Shown here piece by piece: positions 1 through 7,586 of a stretch of 16,160 nucleotides of DNA (position 1 is its first letter; every line of letters starts with the position of its first letter). The notes under the pieces were generated by a model that was given only the letters and a program-made list of their open reading frames with translations, had not been told where the DNA came from and searched no databases. The position numbers and the translations under genes are program-made. This DNA comes from Gemmatimonadaceae bacterium (GTDB taxonomy: Bacteria; Gemmatimonadota; Gemmatimonadetes; Gemmatimonadales; Gemmatimonadaceae). The stretch covers positions 1-16,160 of the forward strand of contig JABFXM010000001.1 in the NCBI GenBank assembly GCA_013361745.1. The letters run 5' to 3'.

Positions 1-289
1 CCACGACAGGCACCATCTCGCCCGGGGCGAGGGGAGCGTCGGGGACGAGCAGCCACTCGCGCCTGGCGACGATCGTCGTCGCGCAGCCGTGGTCCGCGCG
101 CTCCGCGCCGCGGCCGGCGGCGATCCCCGCGGCGGCCATCGCGGCGAAGGCGGCGACCGCCGGCCGCCGGCGCCCCAGCGCGACGAGCAGCAGCGCCGCG
201 ACGAGCGCGGCACCCATGCCTAACGTTCCGTGGAGGCCGGCGAGGAGCCCGCCGCCGTAGCAGAGCAGCGCGATCGCGACGAGCGGCAT
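1..289 (-). CDS. comEC: ComEC/Rec2-like DNA-uptake channel, N-terminal fragment
   Basis: This is a partial gene. It starts at the ATG at 289 and runs off the left edge after about 96 codons. The translation begins MPLVAIALLCYGGGLLAG. It continues through alternating hydrophobic stretches (about residues 2-22, 25-38 and 43-58), and then a soluble stretch with REWLLVPDAPLAPGEMVPV. An N-terminus of short hydrophobic helices followed by a soluble OB-like segment is typical of ComEC, the inner-membrane channel that passes single-stranded DNA during natural transformation. The ComFB-like gene immediately upstream, 27 bases away on the same strand, supports this. Only the poorly conserved N-terminus is visible and the Competence domain is missing, so the name rests largely on context. 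Another polytopic membrane protein cannot be excluded. Confidence 0.6.
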   Translation of the reverse strand, partial: MPLVAIALLCYGGGLLAGLHGTLGMGAALVAALLLVALGRRRPAVAAFAAMAAAGIAAGRGAERADHGCATTIVARREWLLVPDAPLAPGEMVPVV

Positions 290-316
290 CGGGCATTCGC
301 CCGCGCCGCTTCGCTG

Positions 317-616
317 TCAGCGGACGGTGGGCGTTCCGGTGGGCGGGGTGAGATGCCGCGGCTGCGCGGCGACGGTCTTGATCGCGTTCAGCACGACGGC
401 GATGAGCTGCGCGCGCCCCGACTCCGACTGCAGCTCGAGGCGCGACAGCACCGCCCCCGGCTGCGGCGGCTCGCCGCTCGCGTAGCGCGGACGAACATGA
501 TTGAGCGCGTGGGCGATCGCGTCATCGCGGCACTTCGCGCAGCCGCAGAACCCCGCGACCTGACCCTTCACCTGCTCGTACGCGTCGACGATCGCGTCTT
601 CGGCGATGTTCTTCAT
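317..616 (-). CDS. ComFB-like late competence protein
   Basis: A 99-residue protein. Residues 22-47 carry the ComFB-family signature: a CGCAKC cluster (C24, C26, C29), then DDAIAHALNHVRPRY, matching the family pattern of clustered cysteines followed by ALALN-LPPRY. The cysteines probably bind zinc. Family members include ComFB of the Bacillus comF operon, and in cyanobacteria related small proteins have been reported as signalling effectors linked to motility and competence. The biochemical role is not settled. The ATG at 616 overlaps the miaB stop as ATGA, so translation is probably coupled. The comEC-like gene follows 27 bases downstream. The C-terminal half (residues 50-99) is Pro/Gln-rich at its end and is not recognised. 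The family call is good; the function is inferred from it. Confidence 0.72.
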   Translation of the reverse strand: MKNIAEDAIVDAYEQVKGQVAGFCGCAKCRDDAIAHALNHVRPRYASGEPPQPGAVLSRLELQSESGRAQLIAVVLNAIKTVAAQPRHLTPPTGTPTVR

Positions 617-1956
617 CCGGCCATCGGGAGAGGCTGGCGCTCGCGCACGACGGCGCCGGTGAACGTCGAGCCGGTGGTGCCCGTCAGCTCGACGGTGAGG
701 TACCGACCGAGCATCGACTCGTCGCCCGGGACCAGCACGGTCTTGAAGTCGCGCGTCCGCGTCTGCAGCAGCTCCTGTCCGCGCCGAGCCACCTTCTCGA
801 CGAGCACTTCGTGCCGGCTGCCGAGCAGGCGGAGGTTCCTCGCGCGTGAAGCAGTGCGAACGGTATCGATCAGCCGCGCCAGCCGCTCCGACGCGACCTC
901 GTCGGCGACGGTCTCGCTCGCCGGCATGCGCGTCGCCGGCGTGCCGTCGCGCGGGGAGAACTTGAAGGTGAAGGCGTCCTCGAAGGCGAGCTCGCGCACC
1001 GCGCTCAGCGTCTCCTCGAAGTCCTCATCCGTCTCACCGGGAAAGCCAACGATGACGTCGGTCGTCAACGCGAGCCCGGGGATCGCCGCGCGCAGACGCG
1101 CCACGCAGTCGAAGTATCCCTCTCGCGTGTAGCGACGCAGCATCCGCTTGAGGATGCGCGTCGAGCCGCTCTGCATCGGCAGGTGCACGTGCTCGCACAC
1201 CGACGGCACCTCCGCCATCGCGGCGACGACGCGGTCGCTGAAGTCGTTCGGGTGCGGGCTGGTGAAGCGCACGCGCCTGACGCCCGGCACCGCGCCGACG
1301 GCGCGGAGGAGATCGGCGAAGTCGTGCGTCCCGTCGTCGTACGAGTTCACCGTCTGGCCGAGCAGCACGATCTCGCTCATGCCGTCGGCGACGACCTCGT
1401 GCGCCTCGCGCACGACCTCGGCGAGGCGGCGCGACCGCTCGGGGCCGCGCGTCGTCGGCACGATGCAGTAGGTGCACTTGTAGTCGCACCCGCGCTGCAC
1501 GGGGATCCACGCCTTCACCCGGTCGAAGCGGCGCGGCGCGAAATCCTCGTAGTGCTCCTCGAGATCGAAGGTCGTCGCGATCGCGCGCTCGCCGCGCCTC
1601 GCGCCCTCGACGAGCGTCGGCAGCGCGCGGTAGCCGTCGGGGCCGATGACGAGGCTGACGTGCTTCGCCTTGTCGAGCAGCTGCGGACCGAGCCGCTGCG
1701 CCATGCACCCGGTGACGCCGACGACGGTGTGCGGCCCCATGAAGCGACGCAGCTCGCCGAGTCGCCCGATGACACGCTGCTCCGCATGGTCGCGGATCGC
1801 GCAGGTGTTGACGAGGATGACGTCGGCGCCGTCGGGACGATCCACCGCATCGTAGCCGCTGGCCGCCAGCTTCCCGAGCATGAGCTCAGAGTCGCTGACG
1901 TTCATCTGGCAGCCGTAGGTCTCGATGTAGACCGTCGGTCGGGAGCTGGAATCCAT
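613..1956 (-). CDS. miaB: tRNA-2-methylthio-N6-dimethylallyladenosine synthase
   Basis: MiaB is a radical-SAM methylthiotransferase that adds the 2-methylthio group to i6A37 of tRNAs reading UNN codons. The 447-residue product is of normal family length. The N-terminal UPF0004 domain has its three cluster cysteines: C16 in ETYGCQMN, C52 in VNTCAIRDHAEQR and C84 in GCMAQR. The radical-SAM cluster motif is C157-C161-C164 in CDYKCTYCIVP. LLGQTVNSY and HLPMQSGS are further family motifs. A C-terminal TRAM domain occupies about residues 378-440. The open frame extends upstream to 2097, but that part (Arg-rich, unlike the family) is not believable. The ATG at 1956 places ETYGCQMN about 11 residues in, as is usual. 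There is no clear Shine-Dalgarno. It is the first gene of a probable miaB-comFB-comEC run. Confidence 0.95.
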   Translation of the reverse strand: MDSSSRPTVYIETYGCQMNVSDSELMLGKLAASGYDAVDRPDGADVILVNTCAIRDHAEQRVIGRLGELRRFMGPHTVVGVTGCMAQRLGPQLLDKAKHVSLVIGPDGYRALPTLVEGARRGERAIATTFDLEEHYEDFAPRRFDRVKAWIPVQRGCDYKCTYCIVPTTRGPERSRRLAEVVREAHEVVADGMSEIVLLGQTVNSYDDGTHDFADLLRAVGAVPGVRRVRFTSPHPNDFSDRVVAAMAEVPSVCEHVHLPMQSGSTRILKRMLRRYTREGYFDCVARLRAAIPGLALTTDVIVGFPGETDEDFEETLSAVRELAFEDAFTFKFSPRDGTPATRMPASETVADEVASERLARLIDTVRTASRARNLRLLGSRHEVLVEKVARRGQELLQTRTRDFKTVLVPGDESMLGRYLTVELTGTTGSTFTGAVVRERQPLPMAG

Positions 1957-1985
1957 GGGCGATGACGGGGGGTGGGAAGCGGCTA

Positions 1986-1991
1986 AATATA
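1986..1991 (-). promoter_or_regulatory. candidate -10 element for miaB
   Basis: On the minus strand the only AT-rich patch upstream of miaB reads TATATT (5 of 6 to TATAAT), about 30 bases before the start codon. No convincing -35 hexamer sits 16-18 bases upstream; the spacing lands in GC-rich sequence. The call rests on position and on AT-richness in an otherwise GC-rich gap. Confidence 0.3.
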
Positions 1992-2200
1992 ACCCCGACA
2001 GCCGGTTGCCGCGACGCCTCGCCTTCGGCCGCCTTCGTCCCGTGACCTCGCGCACCGGCTGGATACTGCATGTTGCGTTTCTTTCCAGCGGACTCACGCG
2101 TCACAATGACAGCAGTGCCTGCTTCGGACCGGTGACGTGGGTCGCCGGACCGCCGGAGCGGATACCTCTCTGTCGTGTCACTCACTCGCGAGGGACTGGA

Positions 2201-3640
2201 ATGCGGACGAGACTCGTCAAGGCTACACTCTTCACCGCCGGGATGCTCGTCGCGTCGCTCCCGGCCCACGCGCAAGGCTACGTCGAGCTGGGCGGCTTCG
2301 GGACGTACACGAAGTTCGACCCGACCATGGGCCTCAAGGCGCGCAACACCGGCGGCGCCCGCCTGACCTTCGCCTCGGGCGAAGGGCTCGCGACCTTCCT
2401 CCTCGAGGGAGAGGCGTCCTACTACGCCTTCGACGCGGGCTCCGGCATCACCCTCCGCATGCTCCCGGGCCGCGCGCGCCTCGCGTACGCGCCGACCTTC
2501 GGACACCTCGGGCTCGTCCTTGGCGGCGGCGCGGTGCGCAACCAGTACCTCAAGCTCCCCGGCGCCAAGCAGGCGTTCCACGAGTGGGGCTATACGGGCG
2601 ACGTCGGTCTCCGTCTGCAGATGGGCAACTACATGTCCTTCCGCGTCGACGGGATCATCGACTATCTGACGCACCCGCTGAACGCGTCGCCGACGATCAC
2701 GCGCAACACCAACCGCACCCTCCAGGCGGGGCTCAGCTTCCCGCTCTGGATGTCGCGCAGCGAGCCGAAGGCGGAGCCGACTCCGGTCGCGGCCGCGCCG
2801 GCGCCGGCGCCCGCACCCCGTCGCGATGACGTCGCCGAAGCGCCGGCGAAGCAGCCGCCCCTTCCCGACGCGGACGGCGACGGCGTGCCTGACGCGCGCG
2901 ATCAGTGCCCCGCGACGCCGGCCGGCGCGACTGTCGACGCGATGGGTTGCCAGACCTACCGCGACAGCGATGGCGACGGCGTCATCGACGCGAAGGACAT
3001 GTGCCCCGGCACGGCGCCCGGAACGGCGGTGGACGGCCATGGCTGCCCGCTCGTCGCCGACAGCGACAACGACGGCGTTCCGGACACGCGCGACCGCTGC
3101 CCGAACACTCCCGCCGGCACCGCGGTGAACTCGGTCGGCTGCTCGCAGCCGGAGCCCGAGGCGGACTCGGATCACGATGGCGTGCCGGATTCGCGCGACC
3201 GCTGCCCGGCCTCGCCGGTCGGCCAGCCGGTGGACTCGACGGGCTGCAACCCGACGCCAGCTCCGGCCGCCGCTCCCGCGCCTCTCTTCAAGAACAACGA
3301 GCGCACGGTGACGCTGCGCGGCGTGAACTTCGCCGCGTGGAAGGACGACCTCACCCAGTCCTCGATGGCGGTGCTCGACGACGTGGCGCGGCAACTGAAC
3401 GACGCGCCCTCGATCAAGGTCGAGGTCTCGGGCCACACCGACAACGGTGGCAGCTACACCCGCAACGTCCGTCTCTCGCTGCAGCGTGCCGAGGCGGTGC
3501 GTGCGTACCTGATCATGCGCGGTGTGGCGGCGGATCGCCTCATCGCCCGCGGGTACGGCCCGGATCGTCCGATCACGAGCAACGCGACCGCTGCCGGTCG
3601 CGCGCTCAACCGGCGCGTCGAGATGAAGCGCGTCGACTGA
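2201..3640 (+). CDS. OmpA-family outer-membrane protein with thrombospondin type 3 repeats
   Basis: A 479-residue envelope protein. A signal peptide (about residues 1-24, cleavage near AHA-Q) is followed by a probable beta-barrel (about 26-184, ending in SFPLW). Next come a Pro/Ala-rich linker (189-222), four 28-residue thrombospondin type 3 repeats (223-349) and a second Pro/Ala linker. The C-terminal OmpA-like domain (about 368-479) includes GHTDNGG and NRRVEM. D414 and R429 fall where E. coli OmpA uses D271 and R286 to hold the diaminopimelate of peptidoglycan. The protein should therefore tie the outer membrane to the cell wall, with a calcium-stiffened stalk between. The start at 2201 has AGGGA six bases upstream and gives a clean signal peptide. 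The longer open frame from 1955 does not. It is a single gene closed by its own terminator. Confidence 0.9.
   Translation: MRTRLVKATLFTAGMLVASLPAHAQGYVELGGFGTYTKFDPTMGLKARNTGGARLTFASGEGLATFLLEGEASYYAFDAGSGITLRMLPGRARLAYAPTFGHLGLVLGGGAVRNQYLKLPGAKQAFHEWGYTGDVGLRLQMGNYMSFRVDGIIDYLTHPLNASPTITRNTNRTLQAGLSFPLWMSRSEPKAEPTPVAAAPAPAPAPRRDDVAEAPAKQPPLPDADGDGVPDARDQCPATPAGATVDAMGCQTYRDSDGDGVIDAKDMCPGTAPGTAVDGHGCPLVADSDNDGVPDTRDRCPNTPAGTAVNSVGCSQPEPEADSDHDGVPDSRDRCPASPVGQPVDSTGCNPTPAPAAAPAPLFKNNERTVTLRGVNFAAWKDDLTQSSMAVLDDVARQLNDAPSIKVEVSGHTDNGGSYTRNVRLSLQRAEAVRAYLIMRGVAADRLIARGYGPDRPITSNATAAGRALNRRVEMKRVD
2867..3247 (+). repeat. four in-frame thrombospondin type 3 repeats
   Basis: Four 28-codon units at residues 223-250, 255-282, 287-314 and 322-349 share the pattern DxDxDGVxDxxDxC, then a second Cys at the unit end (xxGC). 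The acidic positions are the known calcium ligands of the type 3 fold, and the paired cysteines can form a disulfide. Units are joined by short 4-7 residue spacers. They are diverged at DNA level, so they are not a recent slippage product. Confidence 0.9.
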
Positions 3641-3662
3641 CGCAGTAGCGGTACGAACGACG

Positions 3663-3700
3663 GAAGGGCACGCCCGCAAGGGCGTGCCCTTCTGCTTTCT
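3663..3700 (+). terminator. rho-independent terminator of the ompA-like gene
   Basis: A perfect 13-base-pair stem (3663-3675 with 3680-3692) is closed by a GCAA tetraloop and followed by a pyrimidine-rich tail with T residues (TGCTTTCT). It lies 23 bases past the stop codon. The stem core reads AAGGGCACGCCC. Confidence 0.88.
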
Positions 3701-3712
3701 GATCCATCGGCG

Positions 3713-3841
3713 TCAACAACGGGAGCTACGATAACTACAATTTTCACGGATAAGACGGATCGACACGGATACCGCGATAGCGGTGCAGTTCGATCCGTGT
3801 GCATCCGGTCGATCCGTGAAGATTGTAGTTCTCGTTGTTGA
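3713..3841. repeat. 129-base imperfect palindrome (MITE- or REP-like element)
   Basis: The outer arms TCAACAAC (3713-3720) and GTTGTTGA (3834-3841) match perfectly. Inside them, ACTACAAT (3734-3741) pairs with ATTGTAGT (3822-3829) and TTCACGGAT with ATCCGTGAA. Next, ACACGGAT (3763-3770) pairs with ATCCGTGT (3793-3800). The centre is ACCGC-GATA-GCGGT (3771-3784). Each arm also holds three copies of an ACGGAT-type hexamer spaced 9-10 bases, about one helical turn. The left arm has about seven extra bases. It is less GC-rich than its surroundings and lies between the convergent ompA-like and kinase genes. No clear target-site duplication and no coding capacity are seen. Transposon-derived repeat, protein-binding palindrome and structured RNA are all possible. 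Confidence 0.75.
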
Positions 3842-3893
3842 ATCGCGCCGCGTCGCCCGGCCAGGCTCGCCGAGGGGAGCACACGGCCATCGC

Positions 3894-5078
3894 TCAGAGC
3901 GACGCGCGCACCGTCGCCTTGGTCGCCGTCGGGTGGCGGGGGAGGCGGAAGTGGAAGGCGCTTCCCCGCCCCTCGTCGCTCTGGACCCAGATCCGTCCGC
4001 CGTGCGCCTCGACCGCCAGCTTGCAGAAGGCGAGGCCGAGTCCGGAGCTGCGCACGCGCGGAGCGTTAGGCGTGCGCACCTGCTCGAACTTCCGGAAGAT
4101 CAGCTCCTGGTACTCCTTCGGGATCCCGGGGCCATTGTCGGCGACCGTGAAGAGCACGCCGTCGCCGTCGAGTCGCGCCGAGAGATGCAGCTCGACGGCG
4201 CGCGCCGAGTGCGTGATCGCGTTCTGGATCAGGTTCGCGAAGACGCGGCGCAGGAGCGTTCCGTCGGCCTCGAACACCGGGACGTCGTCGCCGATGTCGG
4301 TGTGCACGACGACGCCTTCCTGCTGGAAGCGGAGCCGCCATTCGTGGACGATCTCGGAGAGGAGCGCGGCCGGCGCCGTCGGCGCGAGCTGGAGGGTGAT
4401 CGTCGTCTCCTCGAGCCGCGCGACCTCGAGCAGATCCTCGATGAGCGCGAGCAGATCCTCCGCCTTCGCTTCCGCGTCGCCGAGCGCGCGCCGCTGTTCG
4501 CCGGTGATGGGGCCGAAGTCGCCGTCGGTCACCATCTCGAGCGTCGCGAGCACGGTCGTCAACGGGCTCTTGAGGTCGTGCACGATCATCTTCATCAGAT
4601 CGTCGCGGACCTTCTCGAGCTCGCGCATCTTGCGGAACGATTCCTCGAGCGCGTCGGTCGCCGCCTTGAGCTTGATCAGCGACCGCACGCGGGCGCCGAG
4701 CACGAGCCGGTTGTGCGGCTTCGTGAGGAAGTCGTCGCCCCCCGCCTCGATCGCGCGGACACGGTCCGTGGTGTCGTTCAGCGCGGTCACGAAGATGACC
4801 GGGATGCGCGCGCTGCGCGGGTCGCGCTTGATGCGCCGGCAGACCTCGAAGCCGGTGGCGCGATCCTCGACGCCGAGGTCGCCGGCGGGCATCGAGACGT
4901 CGAGAATGCAGAGCTCCGGCCGATGCTCGAAGCACGCGGCGAGGGCACTCGGCCCGTCGTACGCGGAGATCGTGCGGTAGCCCAACGTGTGGAGCTGATC
5001 GAAGAGCAGCTCCACGTTCGCCGGTACGTCGTCGGCGACGAGGATCAGCGGCGCGAGACCATCGCCGTTGTCTGTCAT
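3894..5078 (-). CDS. response-regulator receiver fused to a soluble histidine kinase
   Basis: A 394-residue two-component protein without membrane segments. The N-terminal receiver domain (about 10-135) has the acid pair D16-D17, phospho-acceptor D60 in LCILDVSMP, T98 and K120. A helical linker with coiled-coil character (about 136-160) leads to a HisKA domain with H167 in IVHDLKSPL. The ATPase domain follows, with an N box (NLIQNA, 282-287), G1 box DNGPGIP (314-320) and G2 box SSGLGLA. All key residues are present. Having the receiver in front means phosphorylation by another kinase probably tunes this kinase's activity. The gene starts four bases after the stop of the outer-membrane gene and is last in the operon. 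No partner regulator is visible, so inputs and outputs are unknown. Confidence 0.9.
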   Translation of the reverse strand: MTDNGDGLAPLILVADDVPANVELLFDQLHTLGYRTISAYDGPSALAACFEHRPELCILDVSMPAGDLGVEDRATGFEVCRRIKRDPRSARIPVIFVTALNDTTDRVRAIEAGGDDFLTKPHNRLVLGARVRSLIKLKAATDALEESFRKMRELEKVRDDLMKMIVHDLKSPLTTVLATLEMVTDGDFGPITGEQRRALGDAEAKAEDLLALIEDLLEVARLEETTITLQLAPTAPAALLSEIVHEWRLRFQQEGVVVHTDIGDDVPVFEADGTLLRRVFANLIQNAITHSARAVELHLSARLDGDGVLFTVADNGPGIPKEYQELIFRKFEQVRTPNAPRVRSSGLGLAFCKLAVEAHGGRIWVQSDEGRGSAFHFRLPRHPTATKATVRASL

Positions 5079-5082
5079 CCGG

Positions 5083-6261
5083 TCAGGGGCGCACGGTCAG
5101 TCCGACACCGAGCGTGAAGCTCTTCTCCCCTCCGACGCTGCGACTCGCCCGCTGCCCGAAGATCGAGAGCAGCGCACGGTCGTAGGCGAAGGGCGCGCTG
5201 AAGCCGGCGGTGACCGCGTTCTCCTGCACCGCGCCCCACTGCGTGACGCCGCCGCTCACACCACTCGGCGCGTCGTAGGCGAGCGGGCGGTGATGGAACC
5301 CCGCGCGCAGCAGCAGGACGCGACCGACGAGCCGCGGCCCCGGCGCCTCGATCCCCGCCGACCATCCGAGACCGTCGCGCGGCTTGGACTCGGTGCTCAG
5401 GGGAGCGAGCGCGCTCCATCCGATCCACTCGAGGCCGGCGGCGAGCGTCGTGCGCGACGCGACCTCGTACGCGATCCCCGCGCCGAGGCGGTCGGGGATG
5501 TTCCCGGTCGCGACGGTCGAGTCGCGACGCGTGAGGCGCACGGACTCCCCCTTCCGCCCCGAGAGGCCGAGCGAGATCGTGCGATACGGGCGGACGAGGA
5601 CTCCCGCCGAGAACGCGCTGCCGGAGAAGCGGATGTCCGCCTGCTGCGAGTACGGGCTGAACTCCGAGCTCGTGGTGGTGGTCGTGCGCGGATCGGCGCG
5701 CGAGAGCGAGACGGTCTGCGAGAACCGATCGAGACCGACCATCGCGTGCGCGCCGACGCCGAGCGTGAGCCACGGCTTCGCCGACCAGCCGAAGGCGAGG
5801 CGGATGTCGTTCATCCCGCCGTCCGAGGTCGAGACCTGATTCACGTAGAGCGACTCTGCGCCGACGAGCTGCCGGTCGACGGTATTCGTCGACCAGGTGC
5901 GGTCGAGCAACGACGAGAGCGAGAGCGCGAATCCGGCGCGGGACCCGATCGGGAGCGCCGCGATCACGACGGGGATGCGGTTCGCGACGGTGTGGAAGCT
6001 TCCGGTGGAGACGGTGTTCGTGCGGAACTCTGGCTCGTACTGGAAGTGCAGCCCCGCCGCCTGCCACGCGACGACCGTCGCCGGGTTGAGCGGCGTCGTC
6101 TCGTCGAACTCGGTGAGGGCACCGCCGCTCGAGCCGGCGCGCGCGCCGAGTTGGCCCGTGGGATACCCGAAGCCCTGCACGCTCGCGACGCCCTGCGCGC
6201 CCAACGGTGCGGCGGCGAGGCCGAGCGAGAGAGCGAGCAGCCTGAGAGTCTGCGGGCGCAT
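5083..6261 (-). CDS. outer-membrane beta-barrel protein, PorV/FadL-like
   Basis: The 392-residue product starts with a signal peptide (about 1-22, LGA-Q). A segment with FDETTPLNPA follows, like the PLNPA/YxNPA region near the start of PorV- and FadL-type barrels. The remainder alternates short amphipathic strands with polar turns, such as TLGVGAHAMVG, FSAGVLVRPY and GLSGRKGESV. It ends in SFTLGVGLTVRP, a plausible last strand. Such proteins form 12-16 stranded barrels for hydrophobic substrates or secretion. I cannot choose between these roles. The ATG at 6261 overlaps the upstream lipoprotein stop (TGATG), so expression is coupled. A GTG at 6264 is an alternative start. It is probably a working pair with the lipoprotein, but its substrate is unknown. 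Confidence 0.72.
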   Translation of the reverse strand: MRPQTLRLLALSLGLAAAPLGAQGVASVQGFGYPTGQLGARAGSSGGALTEFDETTPLNPATVVAWQAAGLHFQYEPEFRTNTVSTGSFHTVANRIPVVIAALPIGSRAGFALSLSSLLDRTWSTNTVDRQLVGAESLYVNQVSTSDGGMNDIRLAFGWSAKPWLTLGVGAHAMVGLDRFSQTVSLSRADPRTTTTTSSEFSPYSQQADIRFSGSAFSAGVLVRPYRTISLGLSGRKGESVRLTRRDSTVATGNIPDRLGAGIAYEVASRTTLAAGLEWIGWSALAPLSTESKPRDGLGWSAGIEAPGPRLVGRVLLLRAGFHHRPLAYDAPSGVSGGVTQWGAVQENAVTAGFSAPFAYDRALLSIFGQRASRSVGGEKSFTLGVGLTVRP

Positions 6262-7586
6262 CACGGAATCCCCGGCGCGTTACGCGGTACGTAGGTGATC
6301 TGGAGAGTCGGACGCGTCGTCGACGACGACTCGAGCGAGTAGAACCACAGCTCGGTGAGATCCGTCCCCTCGGTCGGCAGCTGCAGCACGATCGTATGCG
6401 GCACGACCGTGGAATCGACGCCGCTCCAGCGGCGAAGGATCGGCGCGACCTCGATGCTGCGCACGGCGGTGGTGTCGGTCTTCAGTCGCACCTGCGGCAG
6501 CCCGCTGATCGCGCCGATGATGCGCCCCGTCGCGTCATAGGTCACCGGCTCGTGGAAGAGCGTGCGCTTCGCGATGTCGCCGACCACCGCCTTCGCGGTG
6601 CCGAGCAGCGCCTCGAGCGACGCGGTGTCCTGCGGCTGCGCGGTCGGCGAGGGGAGCTGCGTCAGGCGAAGCGTCGCGCGCACGATCTGCGTCGAGTCGA
6701 GCAGGCGCTTCGGGACGTCGAAGGCGAGATACGTTCTCCGCCCCGGAATCCCACCGACCGCGAAGACGCCGGGGGGCGGGGGCGGCGTACCCTTCACCAC
6801 GAGCGTGTAGTCGGCGAGCTGCGCCTCGACGACCTTGTCGTCGGCCGGCGAGCGCGAGGTCGGAAACCAGGTGAGCAGGGTGTCCTTCGACGTCGTGTCC
6901 GCGCCGGAGAAGGCGCGGTACTTCAGCATCGGCTCGCTCCCGCCGCTCGTCGAGCTGAGTCGGATGGTCGTGTTTCCCCCCGACTCGATCCGCAGCCCGA
7001 TCCGCAGACGCCCATGGCCGACCATCCGCGCGCCGACGATCGAATCGTTGAGCGGGATCCGCATCGTGTCGACGGCGAGCGCCGAGGGAAAGCGGCCCTC
7101 GCCGAGCTTCCGCGAGGGGACGAAGAGCGCCGCGACGGGGGCGACGGCAGTGTCGGGCACTCCCGTCGTGTCCACGTCGTACGCGGCGATCACGACCGAG
7201 TCGCCCTTCGGGATGAACCGGGTCGACGTGTCGCCTGCGATGAGCACCAGCCGCGACTGCAGCACGCCCCGGATCGTGTCGGTGACCGCGGTCCCGCTCT
7301 TCGTCAGCGAGAACGTGCTCGGCAGCGTGTCGAAGCGGACGACGCCTCGGAGGTCGATCGAGCCGTCGGCGCGAGTCGCGAGGAGGATGCGGGGCTCGCT
7401 GCCGATCGCCGGTCCGGCGAAGACGGTGCTGTCGACGACGACCCCCTGGATCGTCGTGTCGGCGATGAACACTTCCTGGATCGGGCAGAGATCGGGACAC
7501 GCCCGGCCGCTTCCCAGCTTTTCGGTGCACGCGGTCGCCACCATCGCGACCGCGAGAATTGCACAGCAGTTACGCAAGACTGACAC
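6261..7586 (-). CDS. lipoprotein with DNRLRE/CBM96-like segments
   Basis: A 441-residue lipoprotein. From the GTG at 7586 the signal peptide is MSVLRNCCAILAVAMVATAC with a VATAC lipobox, lipidated at C20. GAGGG sits five bases before this GTG, which decides the start. TTG codons at 7613 and 7577 are alternatives. The C-terminal half follows a polyproline link (about residues 266-272). It contains TYLAFDVPKRLL then IVRATLRLT and ends PTLQITYV, the pattern of DNRLRE-type extracellular beta-sandwich domains. A similar DLRGVVRFD segment at about residues 79-87 hints at a second copy. The protein is rich in Thr, Ser and Asp. The gene start overlaps eutN by 17 bases and its stop overlaps the barrel gene. 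Ligand and function are unknown. Confidence 0.7.
   Translation of the reverse strand: MSVLRNCCAILAVAMVATACTEKLGSGRACPDLCPIQEVFIADTTIQGVVVDSTVFAGPAIGSEPRILLATRADGSIDLRGVVRFDTLPSTFSLTKSGTAVTDTIRGVLQSRLVLIAGDTSTRFIPKGDSVVIAAYDVDTTGVPDTAVAPVAALFVPSRKLGEGRFPSALAVDTMRIPLNDSIVGARMVGHGRLRIGLRIESGGNTTIRLSSTSGGSEPMLKYRAFSGADTTSKDTLLTWFPTSRSPADDKVVEAQLADYTLVVKGTPPPPPGVFAVGGIPGRRTYLAFDVPKRLLDSTQIVRATLRLTQLPSPTAQPQDTASLEALLGTAKAVVGDIAKRTLFHEPVTYDATGRIIGAISGLPQVRLKTDTTAVRSIEVAPILRRWSGVDSTVVPHTIVLQLPTEGTDLTELWFYSLESSSTTRPTLQITYVPRNAPGIP

Noticed and set aside
2061..2107. Possible sigma-70 promoter for the ompA-like gene (GATACT, TTGCGT, CACAAT)
   Set aside because: No pair of hexamers has a spacing of 16-18 bases, so no promoter is called.
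1955..2200. Upstream extension of the ompA-like frame
   Set aside because: It would bury the signal peptide, overlap the miaB start and lacks similarity. AGGGA before 2201 marks the start.
2867..3247. Regular repeats as a CRISPR array
   Set aside because: The units are in-frame, coding, diverged and have no fixed-size spacers. They are thrombospondin type 3 repeats.
1886..3679. Long minus-strand open frame of 597 codons across the ompA-like gene
   Set aside because: It is an Arg/Val/Ala-rich antisense shadow of the OmpA-like protein, produced by high GC content. The plus-strand frame has signal peptide, repeats and OmpA domain.
3783..5117. Plus-strand open frame of 444 codons opposite the receiver-kinase
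   Set aside because: Its composition is that of a GC-rich complement frame (Arg, Glu, Asp, His, Val) without motifs, and it lies opposite a gene with every kinase motif.
6765..6785. G-rich run within the lipoprotein gene as a third quadruplex repeat
   Set aside because: It encodes the polyproline linker on the minus strand and does not share the GGGGTCG repeat core.
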